A stretch of DNA of 36,687 bases from Clostridiales bacterium (GTDB lineage: Bacteria > Bacillota > Clostridia > Lachnospirales > Lachnospiraceae), in assembly GCA_022770525.1 (NCBI GenBank), contig JALEHN010000075.1, forward strand, positions 1-36,687, read 5' to 3'. A program made the translations under genes and the position numbers. Numbering within the stretch: the first letter of the stretch is position 1; each line of letters opens with the position of its first letter. Shown one piece after another: positions 1-8,712 of the stretch. Under the pieces are notes generated by a model. It was given only the letters and a program-made list of their open reading frames with translations. It was not told where the DNA came from and searched no databases.

Positions 1-2
1 AC

Positions 3-275
3 GGGTATCGTATCTATACGGATGGTGACATGAGGCGGCTGAAAGTTATTCGTGCCTTGCGATGTGCAAATTATTCACTGGAAGCCATTTTGCGTTTATT
101 AAGGCAATTATCGCAAAATCCGGATACGGATATTCGAGCTGCATTGAACGATCCACAACAATCGGATGATATTATTTCTGTTTGCGACCGATTGATTGTT
201 TCGTTAACTGCAGCGAAGAAAAATGCTTATGAAATCAAAGTGATGCTGCAGGATATGAGAAACAGATTTTTATAA
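3..275 (+). CDS. MerR-family transcriptional regulator, 5' end outside window
   Basis: The frame is already open at base 3 and reads GYRIYTDGDMRRL before the first ATG (position 30), so the gene starts upstream of the window. This stretch is the second half of a MerR winged-helix DNA-binding domain (the GYRxYTDxD...L...I..LR.....L..I signature) followed by a C-terminal helix that would form the antiparallel dimer coiled coil. The visible part is 90 residues and ends soon after the helix, which suits a short MerR protein with little or no effector domain. MerR proteins usually bind between the -35 and -10 boxes of the promoter they control. The methyltransferase that follows could be a target, but no operator is visible. 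The ligand is unknown. Confidence 0.85.
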   Translation, partial: GYRIYTDGDMRRLKVIRALRCANYSLEAILRLLRQLSQNPDTDIRAALNDPQQSDDIISVCDRLIVSLTAAKKNAYEIKVMLQDMRNRFL

Positions 276-286
276 ACCCTAAATTT

Positions 287-321
287 TACCACCAACCTTT
301 GTGATGGTAGTATTCTTTTTT
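287..321 (+). terminator. Likely Rho-independent terminator of the MerR gene
   Basis: TACCACCA (287-294) pairs with TGATGGTA (302-309) with one mismatch. A T-rich run follows at 313-321, shortly after the MerR stop codon. The stem is short, so strength is uncertain. Confidence 0.6.
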
Positions 322-477
322 GAGTAAAAATGAAAAAGTAAACTACAGAATGCCCTGATGCATGCAAAGATGCAGGAAAAACTGTTAAGCCGGTTGGTGC
401 CGCTGTTTGTTGCTTTAATCAGCAATTCGGAAGTTTTACTTCATATGGAAAAAGGAAGTATGCAGGAGGTGTTTATA

Positions 478-1269
478 ATGAATTATGTTGTTGAGAGTTA
501 CGAAAATTATCAAGAGGAAAATCGTCTGACTACAAATAATGCAAGAAAGATAGAATTTATTACGACTACAAGAGTTCTTGAGGAAGTCATTGGTGATAAA
601 TGTAAAATATTGGATTGTGCAGCGGGAACAGGTATTTATGCATTTTGGCTTGCTGATCAGGGTCATGACGTCACTGCTACTGACATTACGCCAAGGCATG
701 TTGATATTATTAACCAGACACTTAAAACCAAAGATTACTCTATGAATACGGCTGTTTTGGATGCTGCAGAGATGACCTGTTTTGCAGATGATACCTTTGA
801 TGTGGTTTTAAATATGGGACCTTTTTATCATTTGATTACAGAAGAACAGAGAGAAAAATGTTTGAAGGAATGTTTAAGGGTGTTAAGGAAAGGTGGACTT
901 TTAGTTACTGCTTATATTCCAAGATATTATGTGTTTCAATATATTGCTACAAACAATGTAAAATATTTAGATAAGTCTTTGGCAAAACAACTTATTGAAA
1001 CAGGTGTATTAAAGCATGATGATGAAAAGTGCTTTTGGACGGATACTTATTATTCATCAAAAGATGAGATGGAATCACTTTATGAAAGAAATGGTTTGAA
1101 AATGATAGATCATTTTGCACAAGACGGTTTGGCACCTCTTTTGTCGCAAAAGGTGGATCAATGGAATGAAGAGCAATTCAAAATATGGTGCGATTATCAT
1201 TATAGCGTATGTCGTGAACAGTCAGTGCTTGGTGCAAGTAATCATGTTGTTATTATTGGAAGAAAATAA
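478..1269 (+). CDS. Class I SAM-dependent methyltransferase
   Basis: Encodes 263 residues with a methyltransferase-11/25 type Rossmann fold. Motif I is LDCAAGTGIYAFWLADQG (SAM-binding glycine loop), followed by an acidic strand end TATDI that would bind the ribose, the motif IV-like region DVVLNMGPFYHL, and RVLRKGGLL, the usual post-motif of this family. The substrate cannot be told. I chose ATG 478 because AGGAGG (464-469) lies at the right distance; the same frame is open back to 358, but that upstream start has no ribosome binding site. The gene stands alone between the MerR gene and a TetR-type operator. No promoter is obvious between 322 and 463. Confidence 0.85.
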   Translation: MNYVVESYENYQEENRLTTNNARKIEFITTTRVLEEVIGDKCKILDCAAGTGIYAFWLADQGHDVTATDITPRHVDIINQTLKTKDYSMNTAVLDAAEMTCFADDTFDVVLNMGPFYHLITEEQREKCLKECLRVLRKGGLLVTAYIPRYYVFQYIATNNVKYLDKSLAKQLIETGVLKHDDEKCFWTDTYYSSKDEMESLYERNGLKMIDHFAQDGLAPLLSQKVDQWNEEQFKIWCDYHYSVCREQSVLGASNHVVIIGRK

Positions 1270-1337
1270 TGGGATATGAAGCAAATTAAATGAGGTGCAG
1301 GCATGAAATATAAGTTTGAGAATTTTAATCGTTCATA

Positions 1338-1383
1338 TTGACAATGTGAACGACCGTTAGATATAATATAGAAAACGGTCGTT
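1338..1383 (+). promoter_or_regulatory. Promoter with TetR-type operator (copy 1)
   Basis: TTGACA (1338-1343), an 18-base spacer and TATAAT (1362-1367) form a strong sigma-A promoter. A perfect 10-base inverted repeat overlaps it, AACGACCGTT (1349-1358) and AACGGTCGTT (1374-1383), with 15 bases between the arms. Sequence and geometry match the copy at 2313-2358 in front of the TetR gene, so the same repressor should bind both. It now drives whatever lies downstream, here the nucleotidyltransferase. Confidence 0.8.
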
Positions 1384-1392
1384 TAAACAGAT

Positions 1393-1477
1393 AACTCGTG
1401 TATCTAATTTATAGTACTCATAGTACTCCAACAGAGAATGCCGTATTTATGGGATTTGTAGGTATAGTACACGAGTT
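1393..1477. repeat. Long-range inverted repeat before the nucleotidyltransferase
   Basis: AACTCGTGTA (1393-1402) and TACACGAGTT (1468-1477) are perfect 10-base inverted repeats enclosing about 65 bases. Inside is a short direct repeat of ATAGTACTC. In RNA this could form a leader stem just before the coding region; alternatively it marks the edge of an inserted segment. The role is not known. Confidence 0.5.
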
Positions 1478-1497
1478 TTATGCGGGAGGTGGATTTA

Positions 1498-2115
1498 TTG
1501 GAACAGATTATTGAATATATAAAGCAAAACTACAATCCTCTTTCCATCATCATTTATGGCTCGTATTCCAACGGAACAAACAATCTGAACAGTGATTTTG
1601 ACTCGTTGGTTATTTCTTATGACCATGAACAATTTCACGACACATCATTTGTAAACGGCATTCAGCTTGATGTTTTCGTATATCCTGCTTCCTATTTTGA
1701 TGGAGATTTTGATTGCGATGATTTCGTTCAAATTTTTGATGGGAAGATTATTGCAGATAACGATGAACGAGGAAAAGCACTTCAAATGAAAGTGATTTCA
1801 CATTTGCAAAATCGCCCGCAAAAATCAAAAGCAGAAATTGATGCAAGTGTTGATTGGTGCATCAAGATGCTTGCAAGGGTAAAACGATACGATGCCGAGG
1901 GGATGTTTCGGTGGCATTGGGTGTTGATTGACAGTTTGGAGATTTTTTGTGATATTATGCAGCATCCTTATTTTGGACCAAAAAAATCATTGAAATGGAT
2001 GGAGGAAAACCACCCCATTGCTTTTACTTGCTACAAAACGGCACTTGAGGATTTCGGCATGGATAGTTTGGAAAACTGGATTACGTATATAAAAAACGCA
2101 AATGCTGAAGTCTGA
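1498..2115 (+). CDS. Nucleotidyltransferase-fold protein (MNT/KNTase type)
   Basis: A protein of about 205 residues with the nucleotidyltransferase signature GSYSNGTNNLNSDFDSLV: the GS motif followed by the D-x-D pair that binds metal. LDVFV further on supplies the likely third acidic residue. The remaining C-terminal part is helical, as in stand-alone KNTase-like or MNT-antitoxin-like proteins. The substrate may be a small molecule such as an aminoglycoside, or a protein target; nothing decides between them. TTG 1498 is the likely start because GGGAGGTGG (1484-1492) sits directly before it. ATG 1480 is in frame but would place this ribosome binding site inside the gene. No HEPN partner gene is adjacent. 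The gene may be controlled by the operator at 1338. Confidence 0.75.
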   Translation: MEQIIEYIKQNYNPLSIIIYGSYSNGTNNLNSDFDSLVISYDHEQFHDTSFVNGIQLDVFVYPASYFDGDFDCDDFVQIFDGKIIADNDERGKALQMKVISHLQNRPQKSKAEIDASVDWCIKMLARVKRYDAEGMFRWHWVLIDSLEIFCDIMQHPYFGPKKSLKWMEENHPIAFTCYKTALEDFGMDSLENWITYIKNANAEV

Positions 2116-2300
2116 AAGGAATCGGGAATCCGGATCTGCTTGTTCTCTTTACAGGTACAGTATCTCATAAAATGGTGCGGAATGCTTTATCTGAAACGAA
2201 AGGACAGGCTGTAAAGATTATACGGTCACATACAAGTTCCATGTCGGCACTGAAAAATATTCTGGAAGAGAATGTACAGCAGGAGGAAGCTGTCTGGTGA
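2109..2300 (+). pseudogene. Remnant: C-terminus of a DUF2325 protein
   Basis: One frame is open from 2109 to TGA 2298-2300 and reads NPDLLVLFTGTVSHKMV, then a KIIRSHTSSMSALKNIL-like end. This is the pattern of the C-terminal half of DUF2325 domain proteins. There is no start codon or ribosome binding site, and the N-terminal part is absent: the frame begins inside the end of the nucleotidyltransferase gene. I read it as a 5'-truncated gene, probably cut when the upstream segment was inserted or deleted. It ends 12 bases before the TetR promoter. Confidence 0.75.
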
Positions 2301-2312
2301 AAAAAGTTTATA

Positions 2313-2358
2313 TTGACAACAAGAACGACCGTTAGTTATAATGTAGAAAACGGTCGTT
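2313..2358 (+). promoter_or_regulatory. Promoter with TetR operator (copy 2, TetR autoregulation)
   Basis: TTGACA (2313-2318), 18 bases, TATAAT (2337-2342). The operator arms AACGACCGTT (2324-2333) and AACGGTCGTT (2349-2358) sit exactly as in the copy at 1338. Its place just ahead of the TetR gene (ribosome binding site GGAGG near 2367-2371) suggests autorepression. Confidence 0.85.
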
Positions 2359-2378
2359 TGCATTTTGGAGGATAGCGT

Positions 2379-2987
2379 ATGAAAGATATGACAACAAAGG
2401 AAAGAATATTATATGCAGCGCTGGACCTTATTTCAGAAAAAGGTTATGACGGGGTGGGTGTAGATTTGATCGCAGAGAATGCCGGACTTAAAGGGCCTTC
2501 GCTTTATAGACACTACAAAGGGAAAGAGGACATCTTTAATTCCCTTATAAATTTGGCTGAATCCCATTATGCTGAGGGATTTGGCTTAAAGATTAAGAGC
2601 GGAGAATCTCCGACTGGTATGGACGAGTTGATTGAGAAAACCATGGAGAGAATTCAGTTCACAATGTACGATGATGTCATTCGAAAAACGCGTAGAATCC
2701 TGGCAATGGAGCAGTTTCGCAGTGAACGGCTGGCGGCGTTGACAACGCGTTATCATCTGGAAAATCTGCAGGAAATGTATGGAAATATCTTTGCAGACAT
2801 GATGAAAAAAGGGATATTGAAGCAGGATGATCCGGAATACCTTGCATTGGAGTTTGCTGCACCGGTTTCCCTGCTGATTCATATGTATGACAGACAACCG
2901 GAAAGAGAAGCAGAGGTACTGGAAAAGATACGGAAGCATTTTCAACACTTTGCGAAAGTGTATGGGGAGAAGAAAAAGGATTTATGA
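2379..2987 (+). CDS. TetR/AcrR-family transcriptional repressor
   Basis: Encodes 202 residues. The N-terminal 50 or so residues are a standard TetR helix-turn-helix (TTKERILYAALDLISEKG, then GLKGPSLYRHYKGKEDIF). The rest is an all-helical ligand and dimer domain that does not reveal the inducer. It very likely binds the inverted repeat that overlaps its own promoter and the twin site near 1338. ATG 2379 follows GGAGG at a good distance. The stop overlaps the next start by ATGA, so the membrane protein that follows was translated from the same message and was probably the main regulated gene; that gene is now broken. Confidence 0.92.
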   Translation: MKDMTTKERILYAALDLISEKGYDGVGVDLIAENAGLKGPSLYRHYKGKEDIFNSLINLAESHYAEGFGLKIKSGESPTGMDELIEKTMERIQFTMYDDVIRKTRRILAMEQFRSERLAALTTRYHLENLQEMYGNIFADMMKKGILKQDDPEYLALEFAAPVSLLIHMYDRQPEREAEVLEKIRKHFQHFAKVYGEKKKDL

Positions 2988-3436
2988 ATCAGAACGAACT
3001 AAAGACATTTATCCATCATTTTCATGCGGCAATTCGCCGTTTGGCAATGGGGCTTATGTGCCTGATCCTTGCGCCGGCGGCGCTGGCTCCGCTGACGGCT
3101 TACCGACCGTATGCCATGCAGATCATCAATCTGATTGGGATTGGATGGATGGGGCTGTGTACGCTGCTGGCAGTTTTGCATCTGGTTTTTGGCATACTGG
3201 GACTGTTTTCATTCCGAAAAGCAACAAAGTCGGAACTGATCCTGTCACGGGAAGGGGGCGCATGGCTGATTGACTGGAAGCCCCGGTGTATCAAGCGCTG
3301 TATCATTGCTGTGATTCTTGGCGTATTTATGCTGCTGACGGGAATGCTCTGCCTGATTGCCGGAAGTAATTTCTATCGGGCGCATAACCCCTATGTCATG
3401 GTCAGTTATGCAGGAGCGTTTCTATTATATCCATGA
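2984..3436 (+). pseudogene. Membrane N-terminal part of a broken metallophosphoesterase gene
   Basis: Starts at ATG 2984 in an ATGA overlap with the TetR gene. The 150 codons encode three hydrophobic segments (around MGLMCLILAPAALAPL, LIGIGWMGLCTLLAVLHLV and IIAVILGVFMLLTGMLCLIAG) and stop shortly after SNFYRAHNP. The downstream frame continues as the end of a calcineurin-like phosphoesterase, so I read the two as one gene, a membrane-anchored phosphoesterase, whose middle has been deleted with a shift of frame near 3400-3430. None of the catalytic metal motifs (DxH, GDxx, GNH) is present. It could instead be an independent small membrane protein; I favour the broken-gene reading. Confidence 0.6.
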
Positions 3437-3893
3437 AGACCAGGTACAGTGGTATCATGATACTTTAGCATCTATCTTTGAAGAAGAGGGGCGGAACATC
3501 CCTTCTTTGATCTTTACGCATATACCGGTGCAGGAATATCGTACGGCTTACGAACTTTACAAAGCACAAGATGCCTCTGTGCAGTATTTTTATGGCAAGG
3601 TTGGGGAAAAGGATGATGCAATCTGCTGTTCGGATTATCCCAGCCGTCTTTTCCAGGCAGCTGTAGAATTGAAAAGCACTCAAGGCATCTTCTGCGGTCG
3701 TGACCATTATAATACTATTTCCATGGAATATCAGGGAATTCGTCTGACCTACGGCATGTCCATTGACTATCTGGCAATGCCCGGAATTGCCAGACAGACA
3801 GAGCAGCGTGGGGCAACACTGATATCTGTACTGCCGGACGGCAGTATGGAAATTGAGTCGATCCCGTATGTTGACCTAAATGAAAATAAATAG
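3414..3893 (+). pseudogene. C-terminal part of a calcineurin-like metallophosphoesterase (broken)
   Basis: Read from about 3414, the frame gives DQVQWYHDTLASIFEEEG, SLIFTHIPVQEYRTAY, then IFCGRDHYNTISMEYQGIRL. This matches the last third of the Icc/PhoD-like metallophosphoesterases in which the histidines of F-x-H-I-P and G-H-D-H bind metal. Here GHDH reads GRDH, a further change at a metal-binding position. The front of the catalytic domain is missing. It has no ribosome binding site of its own and lies in a different frame from the membrane part upstream. It is almost certainly not a working enzyme. Confidence 0.7.
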
Positions 3894-3913
3894 AACAGAA
3901 ATTAGAAGGAGCA

Positions 3914-4096
3914 ATGCCTGACGCACTGCAGGATGTGAATACGAAAATCTATACAGAATGGCTGCCTGCATTGAAAGAATATGAATTTGCGGCCGGATAC
4001 TGTGTGGAGTACTACGACGATCCGAGGCAATATGAGAAGGGCACCATGGATGAAAACTATTATTGCGAAATATGGATTCCGGTAAAGAAAAAATAG
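3914..4096 (+). pseudogene. Fragment of a GyrI-like / AraC effector-binding domain
   Basis: Sixty codons starting at ATG 3914 behind AGAAGGAG. The sequence (IYTEWLPALKEYEFAAGYCV, then YYCEIWIPVKKK) is the C-terminal third of the small-molecule-binding domain found in GyrI/Rob/BmrR-type proteins. The first two thirds of the fold are missing, so it should not fold alone. It is either a truncated pseudogene or, because the ribosome binding site is good, a translated but probably useless peptide. Confidence 0.7.
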
Positions 4097-4237
4097 TATA
4101 TTAACATATTTCCAAAAGAGAAGTATTATGATATACTAAAAAAACAACCTTATTATTATGCTGGTTACACAAAACGCAATGAATGGGCAGGATAAAAAAT
4201 CGATACAAGCGTATAGGCAGGAAATTATGAAAAAAGT

Positions 4238-4273
4238 AAGGATGGCTAAAGTAAAGCTGTCCTTATTTTGCTT
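4238..4273 (+). terminator. Rho-independent terminator
   Basis: AAGGATGGCT (4238-4247) pairs with AGCTGTCCTT (4255-4264) through ten pairs including two G-U pairs. ATTTTGCTTT follows. It would end transcription coming from the TetR gene and the fragments after it. Confidence 0.65.
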
Positions 4274-4296
4274 TATGGGATTAACGCGGGTATACT
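4268..4296 (+). promoter_or_regulatory. Candidate promoter of the solute-binding protein gene
   Basis: TTGCTT (4268-4273), 17 bases, TATACT (4291-4296). Transcription would begin near 4303, just before the GGGGGAAG ribosome binding site (4316-4323). This makes the long upstream TTG start at 4268 of the open frame implausible, because that codon lies in the -35 box. Confidence 0.5.
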
Positions 4297-4331
4297 AAAG
4301 TTAAATGTATATGATGGGGGAAGCAAAAGAG

Positions 4332-5659
4332 ATGAAAAAAACAAACAAAAAAGTCTGATAGCGACAATGATGATGGTATCAGTGACATTGGCGTTTCTGT
4401 CAGGATGCGCTGCAAATGAGAAAAGTGAAGATGAAGATACGATTACGGTCTATTTATGGGGCAATACTTTAAACGAACGTTTAACACCTTATATTCAGTC
4501 ACAGCTGCCGGATGTGAATATTGAATTTATTATGGGCAATAATGATCTGGATTTCTATAAGTTTATGAACGAACACGGAGAACTGCCGGATATTATCACC
4601 TGCCGCCGCTTTTCTCTGCATGATGCGGCGGAACTGAAGGATCAGCTGATGAATCTGTCCACGACAGAGGTGGCCGGTGCAATCTATGAATCTTATATCG
4701 GCAGTTTTACCAATGCTGACGGAACAGTCAACTGGCTCCCGTTCTGCGGTACGATAGACGGTCTTGTTGCCAACAGGGCTTTGTTTGAGGAATACAGTAT
4801 CCCGATGCCAACGGATTACGATAGCCTGATTTCTGCATGTCAGGCATTTGAAGAACAGGGCATCCGCGGATTTGTTGCAGACTTTGCTTATGATTATACG
4901 TGTATGGAAGTGCTGCAGGGCCTGTCCATTCCGGAGATAACATCCATGGAAGGACGCATGTGGCGCAGCAGCTACGAAGATATGTCGGAAGATGCAGTGG
5001 GACTTGACGATGTTGTATGGCCGGGTGTTTTTGATCGTATGGAACAGTTTATCAGTGATGTAAATATCCGTCCGGAGGATCTGGAGCTTGATTATGACCC
5101 TGTGATCAATATGTTTACTGAGGGTAAGGCTGCGATGATCCGTTCAGGCGGCGCAAATGTCATTGAGTTTCAGAACAATAACATCGATGCTGTATTTCTG
5201 CCGTATTTCGGTCAGGACGGTGAACAGTGGCTTCTTACTTATCCTGAATTTCAGGTGGCGCTGAATAAAGATTTGGAGAAGAATACGAAACGACAGGAAA
5301 TGGCCATGAAAGTACTTGAGGTCATGCTTTCTGAAGAAGGCCAGAATACTTTTGCAAAGGGCGAGGATGTGATTACATACAGTCAGAATATTGATCTTTT
5401 GCTTTCACCTTATCTCGATAATCTGAAGCCGCTGATCAATCAAAATCATCTTTACATCCGAATCGCCTCTAACGACTTCTTTGCGGTGTCCAAAGATGTT
5501 GTTTCAAAGATGATCCGGGGTGAATATGACGCTCAACAGGCGTATGAGGCGTTTGACGCACAGTTAAAGCAGCCTGCGGATCAGACTTCTGAGACTGTAT
5601 TATCCGTTATTACCATTTTGTGTCAGAAACCATATACTCCGAAAGTATTTCCCGCCTGA
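4332..5659 (+). pseudogene. Extracellular solute-binding lipoprotein, frameshifted and 3'-truncated
   Basis: A family 1 type solute-binding protein: signal peptide with the lipobox FLSGC, then ITVYLWGNTLNERLTPYI, periplasmic-binding-protein folds, and a C-terminal region ending near SETVLSV. Two defects are visible. First, the natural start ATG 4332 (MKKTNKK) is out of frame with the signal peptide; one extra A in the A-run at 4347-4352 would give a perfect MKKTNKKSLIATMMMV leader. Second, after about 5600 the frame runs for a few unrelated residues to TAA 5657, while the neighbouring frame is already inside the histidine kinase, so a deletion has fused the two genes. Originally it probably bound a sugar or other ligand and delivered it or reported it to the kinase behind it. 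Confidence 0.65.
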
Positions 5660-8463
5660 CAGAGATCTTCCATCAGGCCAATAGTTCCCTTCAGAATCTG
5701 GTGAACAGGAACTGGACCCATATGCATTTATGGGCAGACTATTTACAGGACGTGACTGACGAAAATGAAATCAGAGATTTTGTTGATCATGCGCAGGAAG
5801 AAACCGGTTTTACGGATTTTTACTTTATCAGCCGTGAAGGCAATTATCGGACGGTAAGCGGTAAGACGGGCTATATGGATCTTAAGAATGAACTGCCGAA
5901 GCTTATTCTCTATGGCAAAGATATGGTGGTGAATTCTGTCGTACCAGGCCAGCCGCAGATCCTTGTGTTTGCTTCACCTGCCGCTTCAGGAATTTACGAA
6001 GATTTTGAATATGAGGTCATCGCTGTCAGTTTCAATAACTCCGATCTTATAAAGACACTTGAAATATCGACATTTGACAATAAAGCCAGCAGCTTCGTCA
6101 TTCGGTCAGACGGACGTGTGGTGGTGGATAATGCTGCTGATAAGCAGCAGGATATTTATAACTTTCTGGCTATGCTGAGAAAATATTCTCAAATGAGCAG
6201 TGAGGAAATCGACAGACTGCATGAGGATTTCAGTCAGGGAAACTCCGGAGCGGCTATTCTGGAAATAGCGGATACAAGTTATTATCTTGTGTATGAATCC
6301 GCTGTTTTTGAGGATTGGATACTTCTTGGTATGGTACCGACCGTCATCGTCAATGCCAGTATGAACGAACTTCAGTACAGCACCTTTTTGCTGGTGGCAG
6401 GAATCATGGTTATTCTCGGCATAGTGATGCTTGTGATTGTCATCAGGCGAAACAGATTGAATCTGAGAAAGAAGGATACGGAAATCTTGTACCGTGAGGA
6501 GCTGTTTTCCAAGCTTTCTACCAATGTTGACGCTGTTTTTCTTATGTTAGATGCCAAGGACCTTCGTGTGGATTATGTCAGTCCAAATATAGAAAAACTG
6601 GTCGGTGTTTCTGAAAAACAGGCTCGTGCAAATATACATGCGCTGGATCACCTTACAGGGGATGACGATACGGTCAGAGTTCTTAATCAGCTTCCGGGTA
6701 TACTTCCGGGGCAGCAGGGCGAATGGGACAGAGAGTATATTCATCAGAAAACCGGCGAGGTGCGCTGGTTTCATGTGATTGCATTTTGCAGTGATATTCA
6801 GGGCAAGAAAAAATACATTCTTGTAATGTCCGACCGTACGAAAGACAAGAACATCAATCAGGCACTGGAGGATGCCGTGAAAGCGGCAGAGAGCGCAAAC
6901 AGAGCCAAAAGTACATTTTTAAGCAATATGTCTCACGATATCCGTACACCAATGAATGCCATTATCGGCTTTACGACGTTAGCCAGCGCAAATATCGGCA
7001 ATGACGCAAAGATCAAGGAGTATTTGTCAAAAATACTTTCTTCGGGAAATCATCTGCTTTCCCTGATTAACGATGTCCTTGATATGAGCAGGATCGAAAG
7101 CGGAAAGATACATCTTGAAGAGACTGAGGCAAACCTGTCGGATATCCTTCATGACCTTAAAACAATTATCAGCGGACAGGTCCACGCAAAGCAGCTGGAA
7201 CTGTATATGGATACAATGGATGTGACCGATGAAGATGTGTGCTGCGATAAGGTTCGTCTGAATCAGGTACTTTTGAATCTGCTTTCCAATGCGATTAAGT
7301 TTACGCCTCCGGGCGGTACGGTGTCTGTACGGGTATCGCAGCTTCCAAATGCCCCGGAAGGCAAGGGGCGGTATGAACTGCGTGTCAAGGATACCGGTAT
7401 CGGTATGAGCGAAGAATTTGCGGCGCGTGTTTTTAACCCGTTTGAGCGTGAACGCACATCTACTGTAAGCAAGATACAGGGTACGGGGCTTGGTATGTCC
7501 ATTTCAAAGAATATCATTGATATGATGGGCGGAACCATCGAGGTTCATACAGAGCAGGGCAAGGGAACAGAATTTATTATCCGTTTTGAACTTCGACTTC
7601 ATTCGGAACACAAAAAGTTTGAAAAAATCAAAGAACTTGAAGGTCTGAGGGCCCTTGTGGTGGATGATGATTTTAATACCTGTGACAGTGTTACAAAAAT
7701 GTTATTGCATGTCGGCATGAGATCTGAATGGACCATGACAGGTAAAGAGGCAGTTCTGCGCGCAAAACAGGCAACTGAGGTCAATGATGCATTTCACGCG
7801 TATATTATCGACTGGCGGCTGCCTGATATGAATGGCATAGAGGTGACACGGCGAATCAGAAGTCTCGGAGATGACACACCGATTATTATCCTTACAGCAT
7901 ATGACTGGACGGATATTGAGGCGGAGGCAAGAGAAGCAGGTGTGACTGCATTCTGCTCAAAGCCTATGTTTATGTCAGATTTGCAGGATTCCCTCTTAAG
8001 TGCCCTTGGCAGGCAGAAAGCAGAGATAAACAGGGATATACCTTCAGATCAGACAAAAAGCTTTACCGGCAAAAAGCTGCTCCTTGTTGAAGATAACGAA
8101 TTGAACCGGGAGATTGCCATTGAGATACTCAATGAGTATGGTTTTATTGTAGACACGGCAGAAAACGGCCGGGAGGCACTGGACAAGGTTCGTGTTTCAA
8201 AGCCGGGGGATTATGCGCTGGTGCTTATGGACATTCAAATGCCTGTGATGGACGGCCATGAAGCAACGAAACAAATTAGAGCGCTGGATAATCCGGAATT
8301 GGCGGCTGTTCCGATTGTAGCCATGACAGCGAACGCCTTTAATGAGGACCGAAAAGCTGCAAAGGCGTGCGGCATGAATGGTTTTATTTCAAAACCGATC
8401 AATATAGAAGAGATTATTCAGACATTGAAAAGTGTGTTTGATTCTTTTCCGACGAAGTACTGA
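5620..8463 (+). CDS. Hybrid sensor histidine kinase/response regulator, N-terminally truncated
   Basis: Up to 947 residues. Order: extracellular dCache-like sensor (about 1-250), one membrane segment ([20 protein letters not shown]), PAS domain (about 290-400), HisKA with [12 protein letters not shown] (phospho-acceptor His about 439), HATPase with [15 protein letters not shown] and GTGLGM, a first receiver domain with Asp about 731 ([11 protein letters not shown]), and a second with Asp about 871 ([13 protein letters not shown]). The first membrane helix expected before the sensor is missing: the frame opens at 5593, the only early start is GTG 5620, and no ribosome binding site precedes it. 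The loss coincides with the fusion to the solute-binding protein gene. Without the helix the sensor could not be exported, so function is doubtful although the kinase half is intact. Confidence 0.85.
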   Translation: MSETIYSESISRLTEIFHQANSSLQNLVNRNWTHMHLWADYLQDVTDENEIRDFVDHAQEETGFTDFYFISREGNYRTVSGKTGYMDLKNELPKLILYGKDMVVNSVVPGQPQILVFASPAASGIYEDFEYEVIAVSFNNSDLIKTLEISTFDNKASSFVIRSDGRVVVDNAADKQQDIYNFLAMLRKYSQMSSEEIDRLHEDFSQGNSGAAILEIADTSYYLVYESAVFEDWILLGMVPTVIVNASMNELQYSTFLLVAGIMVILGIVMLVIVIRRNRLNLRKKDTEILYREELFSKLSTNVDAVFLMLDAKDLRVDYVSPNIEKLVGVSEKQARANIHALDHLTGDDDTVRVLNQLPGILPGQQGEWDREYIHQKTGEVRWFHVIAFCSDIQGKKKYILVMSDRTKDKNINQALEDAVKAAESANRAKSTFLSNMSHDIRTPMNAIIGFTTLASANIGNDAKIKEYLSKILSSGNHLLSLINDVLDMSRIESGKIHLEETEANLSDILHDLKTIISGQVHAKQLELYMDTMDVTDEDVCCDKVRLNQVLLNLLSNAIKFTPPGGTVSVRVSQLPNAPEGKGRYELRVKDTGIGMSEEFAARVFNPFERERTSTVSKIQGTGLGMSISKNIIDMMGGTIEVHTEQGKGTEFIIRFELRLHSEHKKFEKIKELEGLRALVVDDDFNTCDSVTKMLLHVGMRSEWTMTGKEAVLRAKQATEVNDAFHAYIIDWRLPDMNGIEVTRRIRSLGDDTPIIILTAYDWTDIEAEAREAGVTAFCSKPMFMSDLQDSLLSALGRQKAEINRDIPSDQTKSFTGKKLLLVEDNELNREIAIEILNEYGFIVDTAENGREALDKVRVSKPGDYALVLMDIQMPVMDGHEATKQIRALDNPELAAVPIVAMTANAFNEDRKAAKACGMNGFISKPINIEEIIQTLKSVFDSFPTKY

Positions 8464-8492
8464 ATGCATAGTCATTCAGTACTTCGTTTTTT
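8453..8492 (+). terminator. Strong Rho-independent terminator after the histidine kinase
   Basis: CGAAGTACTGAATG (8453-8466) and CATTCAGTACTTCG (8473-8486) pair perfectly over 14 bases with a 6-base loop, followed by six T. The kinase stop codon (8461-8463) lies inside the stem. Confidence 0.95.
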
Positions 8493-8493
8493 G

Positions 8494-8519
8494 GTGCGCC
8501 CGGCGGGCGCACGTTCTGT
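8494..8519. repeat. GC-rich palindromic intergenic repeat, copy 1
   Basis: GTGCGCCC-GGC-GGGCGCAC (8494-8512) is a perfect 8-base hairpin followed by GTTCTGT. The same 26 bases occur at 20355-20380, again directly behind a terminator. This is the pattern of a dispersed REP-like element; it is far more GC-rich than its surroundings. Confidence 0.8.
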
Positions 8520-8644
8520 CAGAAACGGAAAAATCACTGTATCTTCATACGGGTTACATTGGGTGACTGCGTTTTCTTTCTGTCGGAAACGGAAAAATCA
8601 CTGTATCTTCATACGGGTTACATTGGGTGACAGCGTTTTCTTTT
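8517..8644. repeat. Tandem repeat, 2 x 64 bases, each able to fold
   Basis: Copies at 8517-8580 and 8581-8644 differ at only a few positions (TGTCA/TGTCG at the start, GACTGC/GACAGC near the end). Each copy holds nested complementary pairs: AAACG with CGTTT outside, TCAC with GTGA next, and GTAT-CTTC-ATAC at the tip. No convincing protein is encoded. The near identity points to a recent duplication or a maintained element. Confidence 0.85.
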
Positions 8645-8712
8645 TTATCACAAGCTATAAAAATGACACATTTGACTTGAAAATTTCTCTATCAGCCCAA
8701 TAGAATTTTTTT

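Noticed and set aside
358..477. Extended start of the methyltransferase at ATG 358
   Set aside because: No ribosome binding site there, while AGGAGG lies just before ATG 478, where the family homology begins.
8517..8644. Short plus-strand frame through the 64-base repeats (from 8464)
   Set aside because: No ribosome binding site, starts inside the terminator and has no protein-like composition; nested pairing explains the sequence better.
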